Part shown: positions 25,149 through 31,500 of the stretch, one piece after another
Numbering within the stretch: the stretch's first letter is position 1
How the letters are laid out: each line of letters opens with the position of its first letter
Source: Roseburia sp. CAG:309
GTDB lineage: Bacteria > Bacillota > Clostridia > Lachnospirales > Lachnospiraceae
Length of the DNA: 31,500 bases
NCBI GenBank assembly: GCA_000434115.1
Contig: FR894057.1
Coordinates: 27,086-58,585, forward strand
Direction of reading: 5' to 3'
The notes under the pieces: generated by a model
What the model was told of the DNA's origin: nothing
What the model saw: only the letters and a program-made list of their open reading frames with translations
Database searches by the model: none
Made by a program: the position numbers and the translations under genes

Positions 25149-25192
25149 CTTAAAAACAGCAGACAGAGCGCACTGCGGAAAAGAGGTTAATG

Positions 25193-26176
25193 ATGGAGTT
25201 AAAAGGACGTAATTTTTTGACATTAAAAGATTTTTCACCGGAAGAAATTGGATATTTTTTGCAATTATCAAAAGAGTTGAAAGAAAAGAAGAGAAATGGG
25301 ATCAGCCATCGGATGCACGAAGGGAAAAATATTGCTCTGATCTTTGAAAAAACAAGTACAAGAACGCGCTGTTCTTTTGAAGTTGCAGCCCATGATCTGG
25401 GGATGGGCGTTACATACCTGGATCCACAGGGATCTCAGATTGGCAAGAAAGAAAGCATCGCCGATACCGCAAGAGTGTTAGGAAGAATGTTCGACGGAAT
25501 TGAATACCGTGGATTCGGACAGGAAATTGTGGAAGAACTGGCACAATATGCAGGAGTACCGGTCTGGAACGGACTTACCAATGAGTATCATCCGACACAG
25601 ATGCTCGCCGATCTCCTGACGATACAGGAAAAATCTGGTAAATTAGAAGGCATCAAACTTGTATATATGGGAGATGCCCGTTACAATATGGGAAATTCTC
25701 TGATGATCGCCTGCACAAAGATGGGAATGCACTTTACCGCCTGTGCGCCAAAAGAATATTTCCCAAATGTTGAGCTGGTTGCACAATGTGAGGAATATGC
25801 CAAGGCATCCGGCGGTTCCATAACGTTGACGGAAAGTGTGGAAGAAGGCACGAAAGACGCCGATGTTTTGTATACGGATGTCTGGGTTTCGATGGGCGAA
25901 CCGGAAGAAGTCTGGGAAGAGCGTATCAAAGCCTTGTCGCCATACCGGGTAAATAAGAAAGCGATGGACAATGCCAAGGATACGGCAATCTTTATGCACT
26001 GCCTGCCGGCATTCCATGACCTTAAGACAAAAATCGGAAAACAGATTTATGAAAAATACGGTTTGACCGAGATGGAAGTGACAGACGAAGTATTTGAGGC
26101 GTATGCTGACGTAGTATTTGAAGAAGCAGAAAACCGGATGCACACGATCAAAGCAGTGATGGCTGCCACATTATAA
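25193..26176 (+). CDS. argF: Ornithine carbamoyltransferase
   Basis: Transfers the carbamoyl group of carbamoyl phosphate to ornithine to form citrulline in arginine synthesis, or runs in reverse in arginine fermentation. The 327-residue protein has the carbamoyl-phosphate motif STRTRCSFE, the HPTQ motif and the ornithine-site HCLPAFHD, with a DxxxSMG-type loop (DVWVSMGE). No arginine deiminase or carbamate kinase gene is adjacent, so anabolic or catabolic use cannot be decided. ATG 25193 is chosen over 25190 because it leaves 6 nt after GAGG; the difference is one residue. Confidence 0.95.
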   Translation: MELKGRNFLTLKDFSPEEIGYFLQLSKELKEKKRNGISHRMHEGKNIALIFEKTSTRTRCSFEVAAHDLGMGVTYLDPQGSQIGKKESIADTARVLGRMFDGIEYRGFGQEIVEELAQYAGVPVWNGLTNEYHPTQMLADLLTIQEKSGKLEGIKLVYMGDARYNMGNSLMIACTKMGMHFTACAPKEYFPNVELVAQCEEYAKASGGSITLTESVEEGTKDADVLYTDVWVSMGEPEEVWEERIKALSPYRVNKKAMDNAKDTAIFMHCLPAFHDLKTKIGKQIYEKYGLTEMEVTDEVFEAYADVVFEEAENRMHTIKAVMAATL

Positions 26177-26209
26177 AAAAGAAAAATCAGACAGTTAAGG
26201 AGGGCCAAT

Positions 26210-27583
26210 ATGAATAAAAATCTTGATTTGGAATATAAACACGAGTGGTTACAGAAAATGGCGGATGTATGTGAAGCCAGCAGTACGATTGACTCTACTT
26301 TATTTGATAAATATGAAGTAAAACGAGGATTACGAGACTTAAACGGTCAGGGTGTACTTACCGGATTGACCGAGATTTCCGAGATCCGTTCTTACACGGT
26401 GATCGATCATGATATGGTTCCGTGTGAAGGGAAATTGTATTATCAGGGAATTGATATCGAAGAGATTGTCGATGGATTTTTGCATGAAAAACGGTTTGGA
26501 TATGAAGAAGTGGTATATCTTCTGCTCTTTGGCGAACTGCCGACCGAGAGCCAGCTTGAAGACCTGAAAGACATTCTTGCCGAATACCGCAAGAGTCTGC
26601 CGTCCAGTTTTGTCCGCGATATCATTATGAAAGCACCAAGTTCCGATCTGATGAATACACTTGGGCGAAGCGTGCTTACGCTGTATTCGTATGATACGAA
26701 AGCGGATGATACGACGACGGAAAATGTACTCCGCCAGTGTCTTGAACTGGTTGCACTTCTGCCGATGTTTGCGGTGTATGGATATCAGGCTGCCAATTAT
26801 TTCCATGAGGGCAGCAGCTTTTTCCTGCATCCGCCAAAAGAAGAATATTCGACGGCGGAAAATATTCTGCATATGCTCCGCCCGGACAGCCAGTTTACTC
26901 CATTGGAGGCAAAGATTCTGGATATCGCGCTGGTTCTTCATGCAGAGCACGGTGGTGGTAATAACTCGACCTTTACCGATCATGTCGTAACGTCTTCCGG
27001 AACCGATACGTATGCAGCCATTTCGGCGGCACTTGGTTCCCTGAAAGGGCCAAGACATGGAGGTGCCAATAAAAAAGTATCCTTGATGTTTGAGGATATG
27101 AAAGAAAATGTACATGACTGGGAAGACGACGAAGAGATTAAAACGTACCTGACGGCATTGCTGAATAAACAGGCGTTTGACCGTTCCGGTCTGATCTATG
27201 GAATGGGTCATGCGGTGTATTCGATCTCGGATCCGCGTGCCAAGACGTTCCGCAAATTTGTAAAGAAGTTATCGGAAGAAAAAAATATGCTCAAAGAGTA
27301 TGCGTTATATGAAAAAGTGGAAAAACTTGCGCCGGAAGTAATCGCGGCAGAACGCCATATTTATAAAGGTGTCAGCGCCAACATCGACTTCTACAGTGGT
27401 CTTGTGTACAGTATGCTGGGACTTCCGATTGAGCTGTATACGCCGATCTTTGCCATCGGAAGAATCGCCGGCTGGAGTGCACACCGATTGGAAGAACTTG
27501 TAAATGCCGGAAAGATTATCCGTCCGGCTTACAAAGCGGTTTGTCCGCATAAACCTTATGTACCAATGAGTGAAAGGAAGTAA
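26210..27583 (+). CDS. gltA: Citrate synthase
   Basis: Condenses acetyl-CoA with oxaloacetate at the entry of the TCA cycle; in fermentative Clostridia this mainly feeds glutamate synthesis. The 457-residue protein carries the catalytic residues in LHAEHGGGNNSTF (first His), YGMGHAVY (second His) and NIDFYSG (Asp). The long N-terminal segment (about residues 1-60) and the low-identity middle fit the Clostridia citrate/2-methylcitrate synthase subgroup, so 2-methylcitrate synthase activity cannot be ruled out. AGGAGGG lies 5-6 nt before the ATG. It follows the OTC gene by 33 nt and precedes a small gene by 3 nt. Confidence 0.93.
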   Translation: MNKNLDLEYKHEWLQKMADVCEASSTIDSTLFDKYEVKRGLRDLNGQGVLTGLTEISEIRSYTVIDHDMVPCEGKLYYQGIDIEEIVDGFLHEKRFGYEEVVYLLLFGELPTESQLEDLKDILAEYRKSLPSSFVRDIIMKAPSSDLMNTLGRSVLTLYSYDTKADDTTTENVLRQCLELVALLPMFAVYGYQAANYFHEGSSFFLHPPKEEYSTAENILHMLRPDSQFTPLEAKILDIALVLHAEHGGGNNSTFTDHVVTSSGTDTYAAISAALGSLKGPRHGGANKKVSLMFEDMKENVHDWEDDEEIKTYLTALLNKQAFDRSGLIYGMGHAVYSISDPRAKTFRKFVKKLSEEKNMLKEYALYEKVEKLAPEVIAAERHIYKGVSANIDFYSGLVYSMLGLPIELYTPIFAIGRIAGWSAHRLEELVNAGKIIRPAYKAVCPHKPYVPMSERK

Positions 27584-27586
27584 CCC

Positions 27587-27913
27587 ATGGATGAAAAACA
27601 GGTTTTATGTGCATGCAGTGCATATGAACAGAAGTTTTATCTGAATCCCCGGTACGAATCTCTGCCGGAAGGGATTAAAGAAGAATTGAAAATACTGAGT
27701 GTGATGCTGACGGCAGATGTCGGCGGCGTATTTACGATGGAATTTGAAGAAGACGGTTCCCTGTATATGTCTACGACTGCCAAGGAAAATGATTTCTTTT
27801 ATGACGAGATCGGAAGTTATCTGAAGATCAAACAGATGCGTCAGGAACACGAAGAATTATTTTCAAGTTTAGAAGAATATTACCGCGCGTTTTTTGCCGG
27901 TAAAGAAGAATAA
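27587..27913 (+). CDS. Small conserved protein (DUF6145-like)
   Basis: A 108-residue acidic, soluble protein with no signal peptide or membrane helix. It begins MDEKQVLCACSAYEQKFYLN, then has EELKILSVMLTADVGG and FEEDGSLYM and a helical C-terminus (DEIGSYLKIKQMRQEHEELF). I recall this pattern as a Lachnospiraceae family named DUF6145, but that is from memory. The function is unknown. It starts 3 nt after citrate synthase and ends 12 nt before coaX, so it is cotranscribed with both. Confidence 0.78.
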   Translation: MDEKQVLCACSAYEQKFYLNPRYESLPEGIKEELKILSVMLTADVGGVFTMEFEEDGSLYMSTTAKENDFFYDEIGSYLKIKQMRQEHEELFSSLEEYYRAFFAGKEE

Positions 27914-27925
27914 GAGGAAAAAGAG

Positions 27926-28711
27926 ATGTTATTAACGATAGATATCGGAAATACCAATTTGACGTTTGGTGTTTTTGAGGGAGAAAATTTACGGTCAACA
28001 TTCCGACTGACAACCAATATTCCGCGTACCTCCAATGAATTTGGAGAGGCAATCGTGGAAGGGCTGTCGAGACAGCATATTTCGGAAGCAACGATTGATG
28101 ATGTGATCATTGCTTCGGTTGTGCCGAAAGTAATGTATTCGCTGGTAAGCGGCATAAAAAAATATTTTCACTGCACCCCGTATGTGGTGGGCGAAGGAAC
28201 CAAATCCGGAATCCATATCGCAGCGGCAAATCCGAGTGAGATCGGAGCAGACCGTATTGTAGATGCCGTAGGAGCGTATGATCTTTATGGTGGACCGGTG
28301 ATCGTGGTGGATTACGGAACAGCGACAACCTATGATCTGGTTACGAAAGACGGCGTTTTTGCGGCACGTGTTACCTGCCCGGGAATTAAGATCAGTACGA
28401 AGGCACTTTGGTCAAGTACGGCACAGCTTCCGGAGATTGAGATCAAGATGCCGGAGACAATTCTTGCCAAAAATACGATTACCAGTATGCAGGCGGGGAT
28501 TATGTACGGTACGGTCGGACAGACGGAGTACATTATCCGGAAAATCAAGGAAGAATCCGGAATTTCCGATATCAAAGTAGTTGCTACAGGCGGACTGGGA
28601 AGAATTGTTGCCGATGCGACGGGTTCCATCGATGTGTACGATGCCCATCTGACACTTCAGGGAATCCGGTTGATCTATGAAAAGACAAAAGCTGCCCGTC
28701 AGAAAGGATAA
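27926..28711 (+). CDS. coaX: Type III pantothenate kinase
   Basis: Phosphorylates pantothenate in the first committed step of coenzyme A synthesis. The 261-residue protein has the ASKHA-fold phosphate motif DIGNTN at the N-terminus, GADRIVDAVGA in the middle and the adenosine-side DYGTATTYD; these separate the CoaX type from CoaA. The PG-x-K-I-S-x-x-AL segment is also typical. The ribosome binding site is AGAGG about 7 nt upstream. The order coaX then dus is common in Firmicutes. Confidence 0.95.
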   Translation: MLLTIDIGNTNLTFGVFEGENLRSTFRLTTNIPRTSNEFGEAIVEGLSRQHISEATIDDVIIASVVPKVMYSLVSGIKKYFHCTPYVVGEGTKSGIHIAAANPSEIGADRIVDAVGAYDLYGGPVIVVDYGTATTYDLVTKDGVFAARVTCPGIKISTKALWSSTAQLPEIEIKMPETILAKNTITSMQAGIMYGTVGQTEYIIRKIKEESGISDIKVVATGGLGRIVADATGSIDVYDAHLTLQGIRLIYEKTKAARQKG

Positions 28712-28715
28712 GCCT

Positions 28716-29690
28716 ATGAATGTGGAGGAATCCTGGAAGATTGGAACGGTTGAGATCCCGGGAAAACTGATTCTTGCGCCGATGGCAGGCGTGACGGATC
28801 TTCCGTACCGTCAGATCTGTAAAGAAATGGGAGCGGATCTGATCTGTACGGAAATGGTCAGCGCAAAAGGCATTTATTATAACAGCCCCAACACACAGCC
28901 GCTTTTGCAGATCAACCCCAAAGAAAGACCGGTTTCATTGCAGTTATTTGGGGCAGATCCGGACATTATCAGTGAGATGGCAGCGCGTATCGAGGAGCTG
29001 CCGTTTGACATTCTGGATATCAATATGGGGTGTCCGGTGCCCAAAGTTGTCAATAACGGAGAGGGTTCCGCTCTGTTAAAAAATATTCCGCTTGCCGAAG
29101 AGATTATACGAAAAACCGTGCGTGCGATCCGAAAACCGGTTACTGTAAAATTTCGGAAAGGTTTTCGCGATGGAGAATGTCAGGCAGTCGATCTGGCGAA
29201 GGCGGCAGAGGCAGCAGGAGCTTCCGCGGTAGCGGTGCATGGTCGGACGAGAGAACAGTATTATAGTGGAAAAGCGGATTATGAGATCATCCGCAAAGTC
29301 AAAGAGGCGGTTTCGATCCCGGTTATTGGAAATGGTGATATTACCTGCGGTGCCGATGTGGATAGAATGTGGCAGGAAACCGGGTGCGATGCCTTTATGA
29401 TCGGACGCGGTGCCAGAGGAAATCCGTGGATCTTTGAACAGATCCGCCATTACATGAAAACCGGTGAAATACTTCCCAAACCGGGGATCCGAGAACTTTA
29501 CGCCATGATCGAACGACATGCTACAATGCAGACAGAGTGGAAAGGCGAACTGTATGGAATGCGGGAAATGCGGACTCATATCGCATGGTATACCGCAGGA
29601 TATCCACATTCCGCGGCCATCCGCAGAGAGATCAATCAGGTGGAAACGTTGGAGGACCTGAAAAAAGTGTTCTCCGCTTTCATCAAATAA
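28716..29690 (+). CDS. dusB: tRNA-dihydrouridine synthase (DusB-type)
   Basis: A flavoenzyme that reduces uridine to dihydrouridine in the D-loop of tRNAs. The 324-residue protein has the FMN barrel motif APMAGVTDLPYR, the catalytic cysteine in NMGCPVPKV, the following NNGEGSALL, HGRTREQYYSG, and GNGDI and GRGARGNPWIF for FMN phosphate binding. ATG 28716 is chosen because AGAAAGGA is 7 nt upstream; an earlier in-frame ATG overlaps the end of coaX. It closes the operon, followed by a strong terminator. Confidence 0.94.
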   Translation: MNVEESWKIGTVEIPGKLILAPMAGVTDLPYRQICKEMGADLICTEMVSAKGIYYNSPNTQPLLQINPKERPVSLQLFGADPDIISEMAARIEELPFDILDINMGCPVPKVVNNGEGSALLKNIPLAEEIIRKTVRAIRKPVTVKFRKGFRDGECQAVDLAKAAEAAGASAVAVHGRTREQYYSGKADYEIIRKVKEAVSIPVIGNGDITCGADVDRMWQETGCDAFMIGRGARGNPWIFEQIRHYMKTGEILPKPGIRELYAMIERHATMQTEWKGELYGMREMRTHIAWYTAGYPHSAAIRREINQVETLEDLKKVFSAFIK

Positions 29691-29703
29691 TCACACAGAT
29701 ATC

Positions 29704-29738
29704 AAAGTATGAACATCGTCTGTTCATACTTTTTTTTT
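29704..29738 (+). terminator. Rho-independent terminator after dus
   Basis: A perfect 12-bp stem, AAAGTATGAACA (29704-29715) with its complement (29721-29732), has a 5-nt loop and runs into a T-tract to 29738. Confidence 0.95.
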
Positions 29739-29748
29739 AACATAAAAA

Positions 29749-29939
29749 GGAAATATTCAGGGGGATGCTTAAGAACCAGCAAATCGTCGTGCTTGCACGT
29801 AAGAGGTGCTGGTTCTTAAGCAGGGGAAACCCGAATAGGGTTTCCTTGCCCCGAATGAGCATTTTTAGCCTTGTCAAAGGCGAGAAAGAACACGAAGTGT
29901 TCGAAATGCGAATGTAGGGGAAACCCCTGAATATTCCCC
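29749..29939. repeat. Element of nested inverted repeats (MITE-like or structured RNA)
   Basis: The ends match as a perfect 12-bp inverted repeat, AATATTCAGGGG (29752-29763) with CCCCTGAATATT (29924-29935), and GG/CC extends beyond a bulge. Inside are: a perfect 16-bp inverted repeat TGCTTAAGAACCAGCA (29766-29781 with 29807-29822) capped by CGTG-CTTG-CACG; GGAAACCC/GGGTTTCC (29825-29832 with 29838-29845); GCATTT/AAATGC (29859-29864 with 29904-29909) enclosing GCCTT/AAGGC and GAACAC-GAA-GTGTTC; and AGGGG-AAA-CCCCT (29916-29928). No open reading frame is present. No clear target-site duplication is seen. It lies after the dus terminator and ends 15 nt before the ribosome binding site of the adaptor gene. 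Confidence 0.85.
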
Positions 29940-29967
29940 GGAATTATAAAGACAGGAGGCGGCGCGT

Positions 29968-31404
29968 GTGAAACAGAAATTAAAAAAACATCGAAAGAAA
30001 ATAGTGGTGATAGCGGTAATCCTACTTTTGGCTATCGCAGTAGTGGTAATTATTGGAAAAGTAAAAAACGGACAGACAAAGAAAGGAAAACAGGAACCCC
30101 AGAAGGAGAATACTGTTTCGCTGGAGAAGATGGATCTGACAAAATCCATCAGTGCGACCGGAACGATTGAAAGCAAAGAGGCCCGTGAGGTATCTGCCAA
30201 TGTAAACGGTGTGACAATAAACAAAGTCAATGTATCGGTAGGAGACGAGGTAAAAAAAGGGAAATCCCTCATTACTTTTGATGAAACCGATCTGCAGGAA
30301 AGTTTGTCGGAAGCGAAGGATTCTCTTTCGGATGCACAGTCGGAGGGGGCGTCTTCGATTGAAAAAGCGCAAAAACAGGTAAGCGATGCCAAAAGCGAAT
30401 ATGCCGATGTGAAAAGTGAGGAAAACAGCAAAGTTGCCAAGGCAAAAAAAGCCTATGAAGAGGCAAAGAAATCGAAGCAGAAAGAGCAGATCTCGCAGGC
30501 AAAGACAGAATATGAAAATGCGGTTTCAACGAGAAAATCGACATTAAAACAAAGTAAATCCAGTATTGAACAGGCGCAGGAAGCGCTGGATACGGCGAAG
30601 AGCAATGCCGATAAGAGCATTAAAGAAGCAAAAAAACAAGTGACACAGGCGCAGGAAAGTTTGGATAAATGTGCGGTGACAGCCCCAATGGACGGAATCG
30701 TTACTTCCATTTCCGTCCAGGAAGGCGATACGTACAGTGGCGGAACCATTCTTCAGATCGAAGATGTGAGCGGTTATACAATTTCTACAAGTGTAGACGA
30801 ATATGACATCAGTAATGTGAAAGTCGGACAGAAAGTTATTGTTTTAACCGAAGCGACGGATGAAGATGAGCTGGAAGGCGAGGTGACATTTGTAGCACCT
30901 TCTACAGAAAGCAGCAGTGGCAGTTCTTCTTCCCAAAGTGGAGAAAGCGGCGCGATGACATCTTCAAGCAGCAGTTCCAGTGGTTACGAAGTGCAGATTG
31001 CATTAAAAAACGCCGATGAACGCTTGAAACTCGGCCTTACTGCACGGTGCAGTATCGTGGAAGAAGAAGCTGCGGACGTATTTGCCGTACCGTATGATGC
31101 CATTTCTCAAAACACAAACGGCGAATCGGTGATCAATGTTTCCGATGGTGAAAATGGAAGCATCTCGAAAAAACAGATCGTTGTTACGAAAGGAATGGAA
31201 AGTGATTACTATGTAGAAGTGCAGAGCGATAAACTGACAGAGGGAATGAAAGTAATTATTCCAACCGATTCTACTTCTGATTCTACAAGTGAAGAATCAG
31301 GAAATGACAGTCTTGGAGGTCTCCTCGGCGGAGGCGGTGGAATGCAGGGCGGATCCGGCGGCGGTCCTGGCGGCGGAGCACCGGGAGGCGGTGGTCGTCC
31401 ATGA
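29968..31404 (+). CDS. HlyD/MacA-type efflux adaptor (membrane fusion protein)
   Basis: A 478-residue membrane-anchored adaptor of the HlyD/RND-MFP type that works with an ABC exporter. It has a basic N-terminus and one transmembrane helix (about 10-29), a lipoyl-like half (ATGTIESKEAREVSANVNG), a long alanine/lysine/glutamine coiled coil (about 105-230), the second lipoyl half (TAPMDGIVTSISVQEGDTYS), and a beta-barrel and membrane-proximal domain. A serine-rich insert (about 312-340) interrupts the barrel, and the C-terminus is a glycine-rich tail (about 450-478), an ending common in Lachnospiraceae MFPs. Start GTG 29968 is supported by AGGAGG 8 nt upstream. The stop overlaps the next ATG. 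No promoter was found; the palindromic element lies just upstream. Confidence 0.9.
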   Translation: MKQKLKKHRKKIVVIAVILLLAIAVVVIIGKVKNGQTKKGKQEPQKENTVSLEKMDLTKSISATGTIESKEAREVSANVNGVTINKVNVSVGDEVKKGKSLITFDETDLQESLSEAKDSLSDAQSEGASSIEKAQKQVSDAKSEYADVKSEENSKVAKAKKAYEEAKKSKQKEQISQAKTEYENAVSTRKSTLKQSKSSIEQAQEALDTAKSNADKSIKEAKKQVTQAQESLDKCAVTAPMDGIVTSISVQEGDTYSGGTILQIEDVSGYTISTSVDEYDISNVKVGQKVIVLTEATDEDELEGEVTFVAPSTESSSGSSSSQSGESGAMTSSSSSSSGYEVQIALKNADERLKLGLTARCSIVEEEAADVFAVPYDAISQNTNGESVINVSDGENGSISKKQIVVTKGMESDYYVEVQSDKLTEGMKVIIPTDSTSDSTSEESGNDSLGGLLGGGGGMQGGSGGGPGGGAPGGGGRP

Positions 31405-31500
31405 AAAAGCCCATCATTGAATGCAAAAATATTGTAAAACGTTTTTATATCGGTCAGCCCAATGAACTGGAAATTCTTCACGGGCTTGACCTGACCGTAA
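31401..31500 (+). CDS. ABC transporter ATP-binding protein, MacB-like (N-terminal 33 residues)
   Basis: The gene starts at ATG 31401, overlapping the adaptor stop (ATGA), and runs off the right edge. The visible part reads IIECKNIVKRFYIGQPNELEI and LHGLDLTV, the usual opening of MacB/LolD-type ATPases before the Walker A loop, with the adenine-stacking aromatic residue (FYIG). With the adaptor it would form an ABC efflux or lipoprotein/peptide export system. The Walker motifs lie outside the window. Confidence 0.85.
   Translation, partial: MKKPIIECKNIVKRFYIGQPNELEILHGLDLTV

Noticed and set aside
24375..25271. 298-residue open frame on the minus strand
   Set aside because: It is the mirror of the stomatin Ala/Glu/Lys coiled coil (Ser/Ala/Arg-rich), with no ribosome binding site or domain.
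25193..26176. Arginine deiminase (energy) pathway locus
   Set aside because: Only the ornithine carbamoyltransferase is present; no arcA, arcC or arginine/ornithine antiporter lies nearby.
26339..27211. 290-residue open frame on the minus strand
   Set aside because: Antisense to conserved citrate synthase; no recognisable protein features.
29916..29928. Terminator hairpin AGGGG-AAA-CCCCT
   Set aside because: No T-tract follows and the right arm is shared with the terminal inverted repeat; treated as part of the palindromic element.

Overview
This window is a stretch of chromosome from a low-to-mid GC, spore-forming Firmicute, most likely a Lachnospiraceae (Clostridium cluster XIVa) gut species. 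The family is inferred from gene content and order: the end of a spoVA operon, rpmE-DUF1385-prmC-prfA, coaX-dus, a DUF4364 protein, secreted proteins with lysine-rich Big_2 domains, and sigma-A promoters with strong AGGAGG ribosome binding sites. No tRNA, rRNA, CRISPR array, phage or intact insertion sequence was seen.

Left third (1-8700), cell envelope: the tail of SpoVAE; an AI-2E-family permease with a consensus promoter and an operator-like palindrome at its start site; a decayed Big_2 gene; a secreted Big_2 x3/glycerophosphodiesterase gene broken by a 23-bp tandem duplication; a large secreted leucine-rich-repeat and Ig-like protein; a convergent zinc-ribbon/HTH protein; and a secreted M23 endopeptidase.

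Middle (8670-25089), information processing and housekeeping: a minus-strand operon (malic enzyme, YtqA-like radical SAM protein, DUF4364 protein) whose genes overlap by 8 nt, then divergently a UDPGP-family pyrophosphorylase followed by rho. Rho carries a glutamine/asparagine-rich pentapeptide-repeat domain and is split by a single-base shift in poly-A tracts. Next come rpmE, DUF1385, prmC, prfA, a PAS/degenerate-HisKA/receiver protein with no ATPase domain, a second AI-2E permease, an EF-G/TetM-like GTPase fused to a YacP/Rae1-like NYN nuclease, a SPOUT rRNA methyltransferase, and an NfeD-stomatin pair.

Right part (25193-31500): ornithine carbamoyltransferase, citrate synthase, a small conserved protein, type III pantothenate kinase and tRNA-dihydrouridine synthase, closed by a strong terminator. 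A 190-bp element of nested perfect inverted repeats follows, then a MacA/HlyD-type adaptor and the start of its ABC ATPase.

Most notable are the GTPase-NYN fusion (a translation factor joined to a ribosome-dependent-type nuclease), the nested-palindrome element at 29749-29939, and the prion-like, frame-split Rho. Three loci (1488-1912, rho, GDPD) contain frame breaks. Those in rho and the Big_2 relic lie in A6-A8 tracts, so sequencing error must be excluded; the GDPD break is an imperfect 23-bp duplication and is not a homopolymer error.
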